The translations under genes and the position numbers were made by a program. The notes beneath the pieces are model-generated. The model worked only from the letters and a program-made list of their open reading frames with translations. It had not been told where the DNA came from and did not search any database. This document shows positions 1 to 8,937 of a stretch of DNA of 64,000 bases, piece by piece. Source of the stretch: Corynebacterium hylobatis (lineage in GTDB: Bacteria > Actinomycetota > Actinomycetes > Mycobacteriales > Mycobacteriaceae); NCBI RefSeq assembly GCF_003955685.1, contig NZ_RXHJ01000010.1, positions 1 to 64,000 on the forward strand. The letters run 5' to 3'. The stretch's first letter is position 1, and the number at the start of each line of letters is the position of its first letter.

Positions 1-607
1 GCTCGAAGCCGTCCTCCCCGGTGTATCCGGTCCGCGCGCACAGCATCTTCCTGCCGTAGACCTCCACGACGGCGCAGGTGTAGTACTTCAGCCCCTCGAT
101 GAGGTGTTTGTGTTGTTCGGAGACGAGCGTCAACAGGATCTCCTGCGCCCGCGGCCCCTGCAGTGCCAGCAGCACGGTGTGTGCGGATTCGTTCTTCAGT
201 TCCACCGACCAGCCCTTGGAACGCGCCCGCATCGCGGCCCACACCACATCGGTGTTGCCGGCGTTGGGCACGGCGAGGAACTCGGTCTCGCCGAGGCGGT
301 AGATGAGCAGGTCGTCGAGGATGCCGCCCTCGTCGTCGACGAGCATCGTGTATTTCGCCTTGTGCACCGGCATGGTCGACAGCGTGGAGATGAACGCGTG
401 GTCCAGATATTCTGCGGCCTGCTCGCCGGTGATGCGGATCTCGCCCATGTGGGAGAGGTCGAAAAGCCCCGCGGCGGTGCGCACGGCGCGGTGTTCGTCG
501 AGTTCGTTGCCGTATTTCAGGGGCATGTTCCACGGGCCGAAGGGGGTGAAGGTGGCGCCCAGTTTCTCGTGGCGGTCGTGCAGGGGGCTGTTGTGCAGCT
601 CGGACAT
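1..607 (-). CDS. gcvT: Aminomethyltransferase, glycine cleavage T protein (3' part cut by window edge)
   Basis: T protein of the glycine cleavage system. It transfers the methylene group from the aminomethyl-lipoyl arm of GcvH to tetrahydrofolate and releases ammonia. About 202 N-terminal residues are visible, beginning MSELHNSPLHDRHEKLGA. The segments PFGPWNMPLKYGN, GLFDLSHMGEI and LALQGPRAQEIL are typical of the folate-binding GcvT family, and the sequence runs off the left edge at an RTGYTGEDGFE-like stretch that is a family hallmark. The ATG at 607 lies 3 bases after the gcvP stop (611-613), so the two genes are coupled as gcvP-gcvT. No gcvH is visible; it may lie further left. Confidence 0.93.
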   Translation of the reverse strand, partial: MSELHNSPLHDRHEKLGATFTPFGPWNMPLKYGNELDEHRAVRTAAGLFDLSHMGEIRITGEQAAEYLDHAFISTLSTMPVHKAKYTMLVDDEGGILDDLLIYRLGETEFLAVPNAGNTDVVWAAMRARSKGWSVELKNESAHTVLLALQGPRAQEILLTLVSEQHKHLIEGLKYYTCAVVEVYGRKMLCARTGYTGEDGFE

Positions 608-610
608 GGC

Positions 611-3484
611 TCAGCTCTCCTCGGGGGTGCGGGTGAAGTCGAAGGCCTCGGGGGGTGGGCAGGAGCAGACGAGGTTGCGGTCGCCGTAGGCCTCGTCGAG
701 GCGGCGCACCGGCGGGAAGTACTTCGTCCGACGTAGCCCCGGCACAGGCCAGGCGGCCTGTTGGCGGGTGAAGGAGTGGTCCCAGTCGTCCCGGGAGACA
801 CTCCAGGCGGTGTAGGGGGCGTGGCGCAGGACGGAGTCCTCGTAGGGGACCTTCCCGTCGATGATCTCCTGGATCTCCGCCCGGATGGTGCGCATCGCCT
901 CGATGAAACGGTCGAGCTCGGCCAGGTCCTCCGATTCGGTCGGTTCGACCATGAGAGTTCCAGCGACGGGGAAGGACAGGGTGGGGGCGTGGAAGCCGAA
1001 GTCGATGAGACGTTTGGCCACATCCGCGGCCGTCACCCCGGATTCCTTCGTCAGCCCGCGCAAGTCGAGGATGCATTCGTGCGCGACCAGGCCATTGCGC
1101 CCGGTGTAGAGCACGGGGAAGGAGTCCTGCAGCTCACGTGCGATGTAGTTGGCCGACAGGATCGCGCTTGCCGACGCCCGCGCCAGCCCCTCCGAGCCCA
1201 TCATCGCGATGTAGGCCCACGAGATGGGCAGCACCCCGGCCGAGCCGTACTTCGTCGAGGAGATCGGCACACCCGCCTGCCCCGCCACAGGACGGGTGGC
1301 GTCCGCCCGCGCCGGGTCGGCCGGCAGGAAGGGCACGAGGTGCTCTGCGACCGCCACCGGCCCCACACCGGGCCCGCCACCGCCGTGGGGGATGGTGAAG
1401 GTCTTGTGCAGATTGAGATGCGAGACGTCCCCGCCGAACCCGCCGGGCTGGGCCAGGCCGGTCATGGCGTTCATGTTCGCGCCGTCGATGTAGACCTGCC
1501 CGCCGACGGCGTGGACCTTATCGCAGACCTCCCGGACGGTCTCCTCGAAGACACCGTGGGTGGAGGGGTAGGTGATCATGATCGCGGCGACGGCCGGGCC
1601 GTGCTCGGCGAGTCTGGCATCCAGGTCGGCCAGGTCGATGGAGCCGTCATCGGCGGTGGCGATGACCACCACCCGCAGGTTCGCCAGCGTCGCGGAGGCC
1701 GCGTTGGTGCCGTGGGCCGAGGCCGGTACGAGGCAGATGTCCCGGTCGGCGTCCCCGTTGGCCAGGTGGTAGCGCCGGATGGCCAGCAGGCCGGCGAGCT
1801 CACCCTGGGAGCCGGCGTTGGGCTGTACGGAGACCGCCGCATAACCGGTGAGTTCGGCGAGCCAGCCCTCCAGTTCCCCGATGAGCGCGAGCCAGCCGCG
1901 GGCCTGCCGGTCGGGGGCGTAGGGGTGGATGTCGGCGAACTCCGGCCAGGTGATCGCCTCCATCCCGGCGGTGGGGTTGAGCTTCATCGTGCACGAACCC
2001 AGCGGGATCATCGTGCGGTCCAGCGCGAGGTCCCTGTCCGCCAGGGTGCGCAGGTAGCGCATCATCTGGGTCTCGGAGTGCATGGTCCGGAAGATCGGGT
2101 GCGTCAGCGTCGGCGTGCGGCGTTCCACCGCCGCCGGGATGCACGGCTCACCCACCCGCGCCTCTCCGGCGCCGAAGGCGGCCGCCAGCCGGGTCACATC
2201 CTCCTCCGTGGCGGATTCGCCGAAGGAGACCCCCACGGTGTCCATGTTGATGGGGCGCACCAGGTAGCCCTCCTCCGCGAGCCGGTCCACCACCGCGTGC
2301 GCCCGGCCCGGCACGCGGACGGCGACGGTGTCGAAGAAGGCGTCGTGAAGCAGCTCGAGGCCGGTCTCCCGCACAGTGGCGGCGAAGGACACCGCCCGGT
2401 CATGGACCCGCTCCGCGATCGCCCGCAGCCCCTCCGGGCCATGGTGAACGGCGTACATCGCCGCTGTGACCGCCAGCAACGCCTGCGCGGTGCAGATGTT
2501 GGAGGTAGCCCGCTCCCGGCGGATGTGCTGCTCCCGGGTCTGCAGCGCCAGGCGGTAGGCCGGCGCGCCCTCCGCGTCGACGGAGACCCCCACCAGCCGG
2601 CCCGGCAGCTGCCGCTTGAGCTCCTCGGTGACGGCCATGTACGCCGCGTGCGGACCACCGTAGAACAGGGGCACCCCGAAACGCTGGGAATTACCCACCG
2701 CGATATCCGCCCCCAGCTCACCGGGGGACTCCAGCAGCAGCAGGGAGAGCGGGTCGGTGACCACCGTGGCCAGCCCACCGCGGTCATGGATAGCGCGGAT
2801 GACCGCCGAAGGATCGCTGACCTCGCCATCGGTCGCGGGATAGGCGATGACCACCCCGCACAGGTCCTCACCCACCAGCTCGGAAGCCAGGGAGGTGATC
2901 TCCACCTCCAGATCAATGGCACGGGCCCGCTCCGCAGCCACCCCGAGGACCTGCGGATGCAGGCGGGCATCCAGCACCACCTTCCGGCCCTTCTTCCGGG
3001 CCCGCGACATCAGCCCCACCGCCTCCGCGACGGCTGAGGCCTCGTCCAGCAGGGAGGCATTCGCCACCGGCAGGCCCGTCAGCTCCGAGACCATCGTCTG
3101 GAAGGCCAGCAGCGCCTCCAGCCGCCCCTGGGAGATCTCCGGCTGGTACGGCGTGTAGGCGGTGTACCAGCCCGGATTCTCCACCACCCCACGGCGGATC
3201 ACCGGCGGGGTGATCGTGTCGGAGAAACCCTGACCGTAGAAGGCTCGCAGCACCGTGTTCTGGGCGGCATAAGCCCGCAGGCGCGCCTGGGCCTGCGTCT
3301 CCGACAACGGCGGGCCGGTCTGCGGCCGGGTGGTGACACGGATGTCGGTGGGGAGGGCGGCGTCGATAAGCGCGTCGAGCGAGGAAAAACCCACCCGGGC
3401 CAGCATGGTCTGCTCCTCGGCGGCGTCCGGACCGGTGTGCCGGGCCAGGTAGGAGGCAGGATCGGTGATCAGGGGCAGGTCCAT
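611..3484 (-). CDS. gcvP: Glycine dehydrogenase (decarboxylating), P protein
   Basis: PLP-dependent P protein of the glycine cleavage system, 957 residues, the usual single-chain length. It decarboxylates glycine and loads the aminomethyl group onto lipoyl-GcvH. The PLP lysine is in [19 protein letters not shown] (Lys694). Family landmarks include [20 protein letters not shown] and [12 protein letters not shown] segments. The frame is open to 3523, but that ATG overlaps a -10 box (3522-3527). I therefore take the ATG at 3484, which has GAGGAG nine bases upstream and gives [16 protein letters not shown]. Downstream gcvT starts 3 bases after the stop. Upstream aceF is separated by a terminator, so gcvPT has its own promoter. 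Confidence 0.96.
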   Translation of the reverse strand: MDLPLITDPASYLARHTGPDAAEEQTMLARVGFSSLDALIDAALPTDIRVTTRPQTGPPLSETQAQARLRAYAAQNTVLRAFYGQGFSDTITPPVIRRGVVENPGWYTAYTPYQPEISQGRLEALLAFQTMVSELTGLPVANASLLDEASAVAEAVGLMSRARKKGRKVVLDARLHPQVLGVAAERARAIDLEVEITSLASELVGEDLCGVVIAYPATDGEVSDPSAVIRAIHDRGGLATVVTDPLSLLLLESPGELGADIAVGNSQRFGVPLFYGGPHAAYMAVTEELKRQLPGRLVGVSVDAEGAPAYRLALQTREQHIRRERATSNICTAQALLAVTAAMYAVHHGPEGLRAIAERVHDRAVSFAATVRETGLELLHDAFFDTVAVRVPGRAHAVVDRLAEEGYLVRPINMDTVGVSFGESATEEDVTRLAAAFGAGEARVGEPCIPAAVERRTPTLTHPIFRTMHSETQMMRYLRTLADRDLALDRTMIPLGSCTMKLNPTAGMEAITWPEFADIHPYAPDRQARGWLALIGELEGWLAELTGYAAVSVQPNAGSQGELAGLLAIRRYHLANGDADRDICLVPASAHGTNAASATLANLRVVVIATADDGSIDLADLDARLAEHGPAVAAIMITYPSTHGVFEETVREVCDKVHAVGGQVYIDGANMNAMTGLAQPGGFGGDVSHLNLHKTFTIPHGGGGPGVGPVAVAEHLVPFLPADPARADATRPVAGQAGVPISSTKYGSAGVLPISWAYIAMMGSEGLARASASAILSANYIARELQDSFPVLYTGRNGLVAHECILDLRGLTKESGVTAADVAKRLIDFGFHAPTLSFPVAGTLMVEPTESEDLAELDRFIEAMRTIRAEIQEIIDGKVPYEDSVLRHAPYTAWSVSRDDWDHSFTRQQAAWPVPGLRRTKYFPPVRRLDEAYGDRNLVCSCPPPEAFDFTRTPEES

Positions 3485-3521
3485 GGCGGGTCGACTCCTC
3501 GGTGCGGGGACTGTGGCCCCC

Positions 3522-3527
3522 ATTGTA
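3522..3527 (-). promoter_or_regulatory. gcvPT -10 element
   Basis: On the minus strand this reads TACAAT, a perfect TANNNT -10. The transcript would start around 3515, leaving a leader of about 30 bases before the SD GAGGAG and the ATG at 3484. That is too short for a glycine riboswitch. Confidence 0.5.
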
Positions 3528-3552
3528 TGACCCCCGACACACCTGGGGTGGG

Positions 3553-3594
3553 AAAACGAAACCGCCGCCCGACCAGAGGAGGTCGGACGGCGGT
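3553..3594 (-). terminator. Terminator after aceF
   Basis: Inverted repeat, 3561-3574 with 3581-3594 (ACCGCCG..GACC / GGTC..CGGCGGT), followed on the minus strand by a T-rich tail (TTTCGTTTTCC). It separates aceF from gcvP. Confidence 0.8.
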
Positions 3595-3614
3595 GTCAGT
3601 GCACCGGGGGAGGG

Positions 3615-5648
3615 CTAGAGCGCCAGGTCGGAGTCGAAGTCCGCGGTCTCCAGGCGATCCTTGATGGTGGTGATGAAGCGGCCCGCGTCGGCACCGTCGA
3701 CCACCTGGTGGTCGTAGGTGAACGGCAGGTAGCACATCTGACGGATGGCGATCGAGTCGACACCGTCATCGGTCACCACGACCGGGCGCTTCTCGATGGC
3801 CGCGGTGCCCAGGATGCCGGCCTGCGGCGGGGAGAGCACCGGGGTATCCAGCAGCGCACCCTCGGAACCGATGTTGGTCACCGTGAAGGTGCCACCGGAC
3901 AGATCGTCCGGACGCAGCTTGCGGTTGCGGGCACGGTCGGCCAGGTCGACGATGGCGGCGGCGATCTCCGGCAGGGTCTTCTCCTGTGCCTTCTTGATCA
4001 CCGGCACCAGCAGACCCTGCGGGGTGTCCACGGCGATGCCGATGTTGACGTCCGCGTGGTAGGTCATCTCCTTGGTCTCCGCGTTGTAGGACGCGTTGAC
4101 GTTCGGGTGGGAGACCAGGGCCTCGGCGGCAGCCTTGACGATGAACGCCAGGTAGGTCGGGTTCGCACCGTGCTTGGCGATGAAATCGTCCTTGACCTTC
4201 TTGCGCAGCTCCGCGATGCGGGTCATGTCCACTTCCTGGACATGGGTCAGCTGGGCGGAGGTCTGCAGCGAACGCAGCATGGTGGCGGCGGTGATCTCGC
4301 GGATGCGGTTGACCTTCTCGGTCGTGCCGATCAGCTCGGCCTTAGCCGGGTCCACGGACCTGGTGGACCAGTTCGCGCGCTCACCCTTCGGGGCGGCAGC
4401 AGCCGGAGCGGCCTGTGCGCCACCCTCGGCGGCAGCCAGGACATCCTGCTTGCGGATGCGGCCACCGACGCCGGTGCCCTGGACGGTGTTCAGATCAACG
4501 CCGTGCTTGTCAGCGAGCTTGCGCACCAGCGGGGTGACGTACGGGACGTTCTCGTTGTTGACCTTCGCGGCCGGCTTCTCGGCGGCCGGGGCCGGGGCGG
4601 CCTTCGGCTCAGCCTTGGGAGCCTCAGCCTTGGGGGCCTCCTGCTTCGGTTCCGCCTTCGGCGCCGGCTTCTCAGCGGCCGGGGCAGCCTTCTTCGCGGC
4701 GGCGGAACCGACGCGGGCGATCACGGCGCCGACGTCGACGGTGTCGTCCTCATCGGCGAGGATCTCGACCAGGGTGCCGGCGACGGGGGAGGGGATCTCG
4801 GTGTCGACCTTGTCGGTGGAGACCTCGAGCAGCGGCTCGTCGACCTCGACGGTGTCGCCGACGGACTTCAGCCACTGGGTGATGGTGCCCTCGGTGACGG
4901 ACTCGCCCAGCTCCGGCATCTCGACATCGGTGGCGTCACCGGAACCGGCGGACTCATCGGACTCGGCGGCCGGCTCGGAAGCCGGTGCGGCCTCCTCGAC
5001 GGTCTCGTTCTCATCCTTGGACTCGGCCTCCTCGATGGCGGCCTCCGAGGGGACCTCCTGGGAACCGGCGGCGTCCGCGTCACCGATACGGGCGATGACG
5101 GCGCCGACGTCGATGGTGTCGTCTTCATCGGCGAGGATCTCGACCAGGGTGCCGGCGACGGGGGAGGGGATCTCGGTGTCGACCTTGTCGGTGGAGACCT
5201 CGAGCAGCGGCTCGTCGACCTCGACGGTGTCGCCGACGGACTTCAGCCACTGGGTGATGGTGCCCTCGGTGACGGACTCGCCCAGCTCCGGCATCTCGAC
5301 ATCGGTGGCGGCACCGGAAGCCGCCTTCGGGGCGGCCTTCGGCTCCTCCTTAACCTCCTCGGCAGGTGCCTCCTCAGCAGCGGGGGTCTCCTCAGCAGCC
5401 GGAGCGTCACCCTCCTCACCGATCACGGCGATCACGCCACCGACGTCGACGGTGTCGTCCTCGTCAGCCTTGATCTCCAGCAGCACGCCAGCGACCGGGG
5501 AGGGGATCTCGGTGTCGACCTTGTCGGTGGAGACCTCGAGCAGCGGCTCGTCAACCTCGACTCGGTCACCCACCTGCTTCAGCCACTGGGTGATGGTGCC
5601 TTCGGTGACGGATTCGCCCAGTTCGGGCATCTCTACGGAGAACGCCAT
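3615..5648 (-). CDS. aceF: Pyruvate dehydrogenase E2, dihydrolipoamide acetyltransferase with three lipoyl domains
   Basis: E2 core of pyruvate dehydrogenase, transferring acetyl groups from its lipoyl arms to CoA; 677 residues. Three lipoyl domains each carry [14 protein letters not shown] with the lipoylated lysine at residues 43, 155 and 280. Acidic or Ala/Pro/Lys-rich linkers join them. A peripheral-subunit-binding domain ([24 protein letters not shown]) lies near 370-405, and the catalytic domain ends with DHQVVDG (His647). Domains 2 and 3 share 186 identical bases. The ATG at 5648 has a GAGGAG SD. Corynebacteria use this E2 in a mixed pyruvate/2-oxoglutarate dehydrogenase complex, so it is often labelled sucB. 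Neighbouring gcv genes also depend on lipoyl proteins. Confidence 0.95.
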   Translation of the reverse strand: MAFSVEMPELGESVTEGTITQWLKQVGDRVEVDEPLLEVSTDKVDTEIPSPVAGVLLEIKADEDDTVDVGGVIAVIGEEGDAPAAEETPAAEEAPAEEVKEEPKAAPKAASGAATDVEMPELGESVTEGTITQWLKSVGDTVEVDEPLLEVSTDKVDTEIPSPVAGTLVEILADEDDTIDVGAVIARIGDADAAGSQEVPSEAAIEEAESKDENETVEEAAPASEPAAESDESAGSGDATDVEMPELGESVTEGTITQWLKSVGDTVEVDEPLLEVSTDKVDTEIPSPVAGTLVEILADEDDTVDVGAVIARVGSAAAKKAAPAAEKPAPKAEPKQEAPKAEAPKAEPKAAPAPAAEKPAAKVNNENVPYVTPLVRKLADKHGVDLNTVQGTGVGGRIRKQDVLAAAEGGAQAAPAAAAPKGERANWSTRSVDPAKAELIGTTEKVNRIREITAATMLRSLQTSAQLTHVQEVDMTRIAELRKKVKDDFIAKHGANPTYLAFIVKAAAEALVSHPNVNASYNAETKEMTYHADVNIGIAVDTPQGLLVPVIKKAQEKTLPEIAAAIVDLADRARNRKLRPDDLSGGTFTVTNIGSEGALLDTPVLSPPQAGILGTAAIEKRPVVVTDDGVDSIAIRQMCYLPFTYDHQVVDGADAGRFITTIKDRLETADFDSDLAL
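4750..5310 (-). repeat. Direct repeat of lipoyl-domain coding sequence in aceF
   Basis: Bases 4750-4935 and 5125-5310 are identical over 186 bases, offset by exactly 375 (125 codons). They encode most of lipoyl domains 3 and 2. Single substitutions appear just outside (for example 4749 against 5124). The first lipoyl domain (about 5430-5640) is clearly more diverged. Confidence 0.9.
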
Positions 5649-5760
5649 GTTGTTCTGACTCCTCGAAAGTCGTAAGTATGTCGATAGCTAATGGCACTAA
5701 GCGTACCGGGTTTACTCAGGTGGGTGTCACCGAGGTTCCCGTACGGAGTTTCATTGCTCC

Positions 5761-5766
5761 TACAAT
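5761..5766 (+). promoter_or_regulatory. -10 element of leaderless gene at 5775
   Basis: TACAAT, a perfect TANNNT -10, ends 8 bases before the GTG at 5775. No SD is present, so transcription probably starts at the start codon. Confidence 0.5.
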
Positions 5767-5774
5767 TGTAAAGC

Positions 5775-6167
5775 GTGTTCAATCTATTCGGTCGTAACAA
5801 ATCACGGTCGGGTCTCCGACCCCCCAGAGCCCCAGGAGGCACCATCCGCCCGGAGGACGCCGACCACCTCCGACAGTGGGCGGCCGGCAGGGCCTTCGTC
5901 GAGGCCTTCGTGGAGCCGGAGACCGTGGTCAACGAGATGTCCGTCGTGCTCGTCGACGAGCAGGGTGAGTTCACCCGCCGCCGCATCGGCGGTCCGAAGG
6001 GCATCGACGCCATCGTGAAACTCCTCGGCGTATCCGTCTATGACGTAGAGGAGACCGGTTACCCCCAGCGCATGCGCGAACGCATCGAACGCGACCGCAT
6101 CCTGCGCAAGCGGGAGGAGCAGCGCCGCCGGCGTGCCGCCTTCGACAGGGGTGAACTGCCGGACTGA
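5775..6167 (+). CDS. Conserved hypothetical protein of the aceF-pepB locus
   Basis: 130 residues beginning MFNLFGRNKSRSG; I recognise no catalytic family. The middle is a compact alpha/beta-looking segment (AFVEPETVVNEMSVVLVDEQGEFTRRRIGG). The C-terminus is a strongly basic helix (RERIERDRILRKREEQRRRR). A gene in this place, between aceF and the leucyl aminopeptidase, also occurs in C. glutamicum, where I recall it as hypothetical. The GTG start lacks an SD and follows a -10 box by 8 bases, so the mRNA is probably leaderless. It is divergent from aceF and convergent with pepB. Confidence 0.75.
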   Translation: MFNLFGRNKSRSGLRPPRAPGGTIRPEDADHLRQWAAGRAFVEAFVEPETVVNEMSVVLVDEQGEFTRRRIGGPKGIDAIVKLLGVSVYDVEETGYPQRMRERIERDRILRKREEQRRRRAAFDRGELPD

Positions 6168-6187
6168 GGCGGGGCGTCGTTAAGCGC

Positions 6188-6216
6188 GGAAAACCGTCCC
6201 CCCGGACCGGTTTTCC
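6188..6216. terminator. Bidirectional terminator hairpin between convergent genes
   Basis: GGAAAACCGTCC and GGACCGGTTTTCC form a near-perfect hairpin. Its own ends supply an A/T run on each strand, so it can serve both the gene ending at 6167 and pepB ending at 6232. Confidence 0.75.
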
Positions 6217-6231
6217 ACGTGCCGGGAGGTG

Positions 6232-7749
6232 CTAGCCCTCCTCGGCGATCTCCGTCAGCAGCGCCAGGAAGGTACGCACCGGCACGCCGCTCGCACGCTT
6301 CGGGGTGTAGCCGTGCACGCCACCGGTGTTGTAGGAGGGGCCGGCGATGTCCACATGCGCCCACTCGATGCCCTCACCGATGAAACGGGAGAGGTACAGC
6401 CCGGCGAACTCCATCCCACCCCAGCGGTTGGGATGGGCGTTGCGGATGTCAGCGACAGGGGATTTCAGCTCCTCCTCCTGCTCCTCCAGCAGCGGCATCG
6501 CCCAGGCGGGCTCACCGACGCTGCGGCCGGTGGCGGCGAGTCGGTCACGCAGCTCCTCGGAACCCATGACACCGGAGGTGCGCACACCGAGGGCGACCAT
6601 CTGGGCGCCGGTGAGCGTGGCCGTCTCGATCAGGTAGTCCGGCTTGTCCTCGGAGGCGTAGGCCAGGGCATCGGCCAGCACGAGGCGGCCTTCAGCATCG
6701 GTGTTGATGATCTCGGAGGTGGTGCCGCCGTAGTGGGTGATCACATCACCCGGGCGCAGCGCCCTGCCGTCGGGCATGTTCTCCGCCAGCGGCATGGTGG
6801 CGGTGATCTTCACCGGCAGGTTGAGGCGGGCAGCGGCGATGACCGTGGCGGCGACGGCCGCGGAACCACCCATGTCGGAGACCATGTTCTCCATGGAGGC
6901 GGCCGGCTTGATGGAGATGCCGCCGGTGTCGAAGGTGATGCCCTTGCCCACCAGAGCCACGGACTTCTTCGCCTTCTTCTTCGGGGTCCAGCTCAGGCGC
7001 ACCAGACGCGGGCCACGCTCGGACCCCTGGCCGACGGCGAGGATGCCGCCGAAACCGCCCTTCTTCAGGGACTTCTCCTCGAGCACCTCGACCACGAGGC
7101 CGGCCTCCTCGGCCTGCTCCGCGAGGATCGCGGCATAGGACTCGGGGTAGAGATGGGAGGAGGGGGTGTTCACCAGGTCGCGGGCCAGCAGCACAGCTTC
7201 GGCGGTGATGCGGGCGGTCTCGAACTCAGCGGTGGCGGACTTCTCGTCGGACACGAAGATGACCTTGCCCACCGTGCCGTTGCCGTTGCCGTTGTCCTTC
7301 GACTCGCTGCGGATGCCGCGGTAGTTGTAGGCGCCCAGGGCAATGCCCTCGACGGCCGCGGCCAGACCGAAGACGCCGAGGGTGGTGGCCACGGCCTTCA
7401 TCCCGGACAGGGCACGGGCGACGGTGCCGGCGGCGCGGCGGACGGTCTCGTCGGTCAGCTCCTCCGGATCACCCAGGCCGACGGCGATGACGGAATCGGC
7501 GGCCACGCCCTCCGGGGCGGGGATGCGGGTGACCTCGCAGACCTTGCCGGTGGCACCGACGGCGGTGAGGGAGTTGAGGACGTTGCGCAGGGCGGTGTCG
7601 TCAAGCAGTGCGGAGGCGGGCAGCTCCGGCCCCTCCTCACCCTTGAGCACCGGAACCACGAACGCGTCGGGGGACTTCGGGGCCTTCTTCGACAGTTTCA
7701 GCTCCGGGGTGGCACCGCGTGCGGGAAGGGTGAACGTGGGGTTCGCCAT
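6232..7749 (-). CDS. pepB: Leucyl aminopeptidase (M17 family)
   Basis: Cytosolic dizinc aminopeptidase removing N-terminal residues during peptide turnover; 505 residues. The M17 signature NTDAEGRLVLADAL holds the metal ligands. The preceding VGKGITFDTGGISIKP and SDMGGSAAV segments provide the catalytic lysine and further ligands. The N-terminal third is the variable macro-like domain. The ATG at 7749 has an AGGAGG SD. The divergent neighbour ilvE starts 81 bases away on the other strand, so the two promoters share a short region. Symbols pepA and pepB are both in use for this gene. Confidence 0.93.
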   Translation of the reverse strand: MANPTFTLPARGATPELKLSKKAPKSPDAFVVPVLKGEEGPELPASALLDDTALRNVLNSLTAVGATGKVCEVTRIPAPEGVAADSVIAVGLGDPEELTDETVRRAAGTVARALSGMKAVATTLGVFGLAAAVEGIALGAYNYRGIRSESKDNGNGNGTVGKVIFVSDEKSATAEFETARITAEAVLLARDLVNTPSSHLYPESYAAILAEQAEEAGLVVEVLEEKSLKKGGFGGILAVGQGSERGPRLVRLSWTPKKKAKKSVALVGKGITFDTGGISIKPAASMENMVSDMGGSAAVAATVIAAARLNLPVKITATMPLAENMPDGRALRPGDVITHYGGTTSEIINTDAEGRLVLADALAYASEDKPDYLIETATLTGAQMVALGVRTSGVMGSEELRDRLAATGRSVGEPAWAMPLLEEQEEELKSPVADIRNAHPNRWGGMEFAGLYLSRFIGEGIEWAHVDIAGPSYNTGGVHGYTPKRASGVPVRTFLALLTEIAEEG

Positions 7750-7817
7750 GAAAAATACCTCCTGAGGTTGGCTTGTGATGCCCCCAGCTTATAGAGACCA
7801 CCAAAACCGTGCGGGTG

Positions 7818-7823
7818 TACCGT
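7818..7823 (+). promoter_or_regulatory. ilvE -10 element, leaderless start
   Basis: TACCGT ends 7 bases before the ATG at 7831 with no SD between, so the ilvE transcript probably begins at the start codon. Confidence 0.5.
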
Positions 7824-7830
7824 TAGCGCC

Positions 7831-8937
7831 ATGACGTCTCTCAATTTCTCCGTGAACCGTACGAGCACTCCGACGTCCGATGAGGCGCGCGAGGAGATTC
7901 TGCGGAATCCGCGGTTCGGCAAGAACTTCACCGACCACATGGTCACCATCGAGTGGACCGAGGACCAGGGCTGGCACGACGCACAGGTGCGCCCCTACGA
8001 GTCCATCCCCATGGACCCGGCCACCACGGTGTTCCACTACGGTCAGGCGATTTTCGAGGGCATCAAGGCGTACCGTCAGCCCGACGGGTCCGTCGCCACC
8101 TTCCGTCCCGGGCGCAACGCTGAGCGCATGCAGCGCTCCGCCGAACGGCTGGCCATGCCGCCGCTGCCCACGGAGGACTTCCTGGAGGCCATCCGTCTGC
8201 TTGTCGACGTCGACCGCGACTGGGTCCCCGCCGCCGGCGGGGAGGCCAGCCTCTACCTGCGCCCCTTCATGATCTCCACCGAGGTTTCCCTCGGGGTGAG
8301 CCCGGCGAACAGGTACACCTTCTTCGTCATCGCCTCACCCGTCGGCGCCTACTTCACCGGCGGCATCAAGCCCGTCTCCGTGTGGCTGAGCGAGGACTAT
8401 GTCCGCGCCGCCCCGGGTGGCACCGGCGCCGCGAAATTCGCCGGCAACTACGCCGCCTCCCTCCTCGCCCAGGCCCAGGCCGAGGAGAAGGGCTGCGACC
8501 AGGTGGTCTGGCTCGACGCCATCGAGCACACCTACATCGAGGAGATGGGCGGCATGAACCTCTTCTTCGTCTACGGCTCGGGTGCCGACGCCAAGGTGGT
8601 CACCCCGGCGCTGTCCGGCTCCCTGCTCGCCGGCGTCACCCGCGACTCGCTGCTGCAGGTCGCCCGCGACCTCGGCCACGAGACGGAGGAGCGGCGCATC
8701 TCCAAGCACGAATGGCGCGATGACGTCGAGTCCGGCGCCATGACCGAGGTCATGGCCTGCGGTACCGCGGCCGTGATCACCCCGGTCGGCCGCGTCCTGT
8801 CCAATGACGGCGAATTCGTGGTCAACGACAACACCCCGGGGGAGGTCACCATGGCCATGCGCGAGCGCCTCACCGCCATCCAGCGCGGCGAGTACGAGGA
8901 CACCCACGGCTGGGTGTACACCCTCGTCGAGGCCTGA
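7831..8937 (+). CDS. ilvE: Branched-chain amino acid aminotransferase
   Basis: Fold-type IV PLP aminotransferase interconverting Leu, Ile and Val with their 2-oxo acids; 368 residues. The PLP lysine is Lys202 in GAAKFAGNYAASLLAQ. Other family landmarks are VFHYGQAIFEGIKAYR near 70 and GTAAVITPVGRV near 310. The ATG at 7831 is preceded only by a -10 box. The stop codon touches the stop of convergent cobT inside a 16-base palindrome. Confidence 0.96.
   Translation: MTSLNFSVNRTSTPTSDEAREEILRNPRFGKNFTDHMVTIEWTEDQGWHDAQVRPYESIPMDPATTVFHYGQAIFEGIKAYRQPDGSVATFRPGRNAERMQRSAERLAMPPLPTEDFLEAIRLLVDVDRDWVPAAGGEASLYLRPFMISTEVSLGVSPANRYTFFVIASPVGAYFTGGIKPVSVWLSEDYVRAAPGGTGAAKFAGNYAASLLAQAQAEEKGCDQVVWLDAIEHTYIEEMGGMNLFFVYGSGADAKVVTPALSGSLLAGVTRDSLLQVARDLGHETEERRISKHEWRDDVESGAMTEVMACGTAAVITPVGRVLSNDGEFVVNDNTPGEVTMAMRERLTAIQRGEYEDTHGWVYTLVEA

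Noticed and set aside
761..3037. 758-codon plus-strand ORF antisense to gcvP
   Set aside because: Shadow of high-GC codon use; no domain and no SD.
3485..3614. Glycine riboswitch upstream of gcvP
   Set aside because: The leader after the -10 box is only about 30 bases and holds none of the glycine aptamer motifs.
3708..5675. 655-codon plus-strand ORF antisense to aceF
   Set aside because: Gly/Asp/Leu repeat composition mirrors the lipoyl-domain coding strand; aceF on the minus strand has clear domains and an SD.
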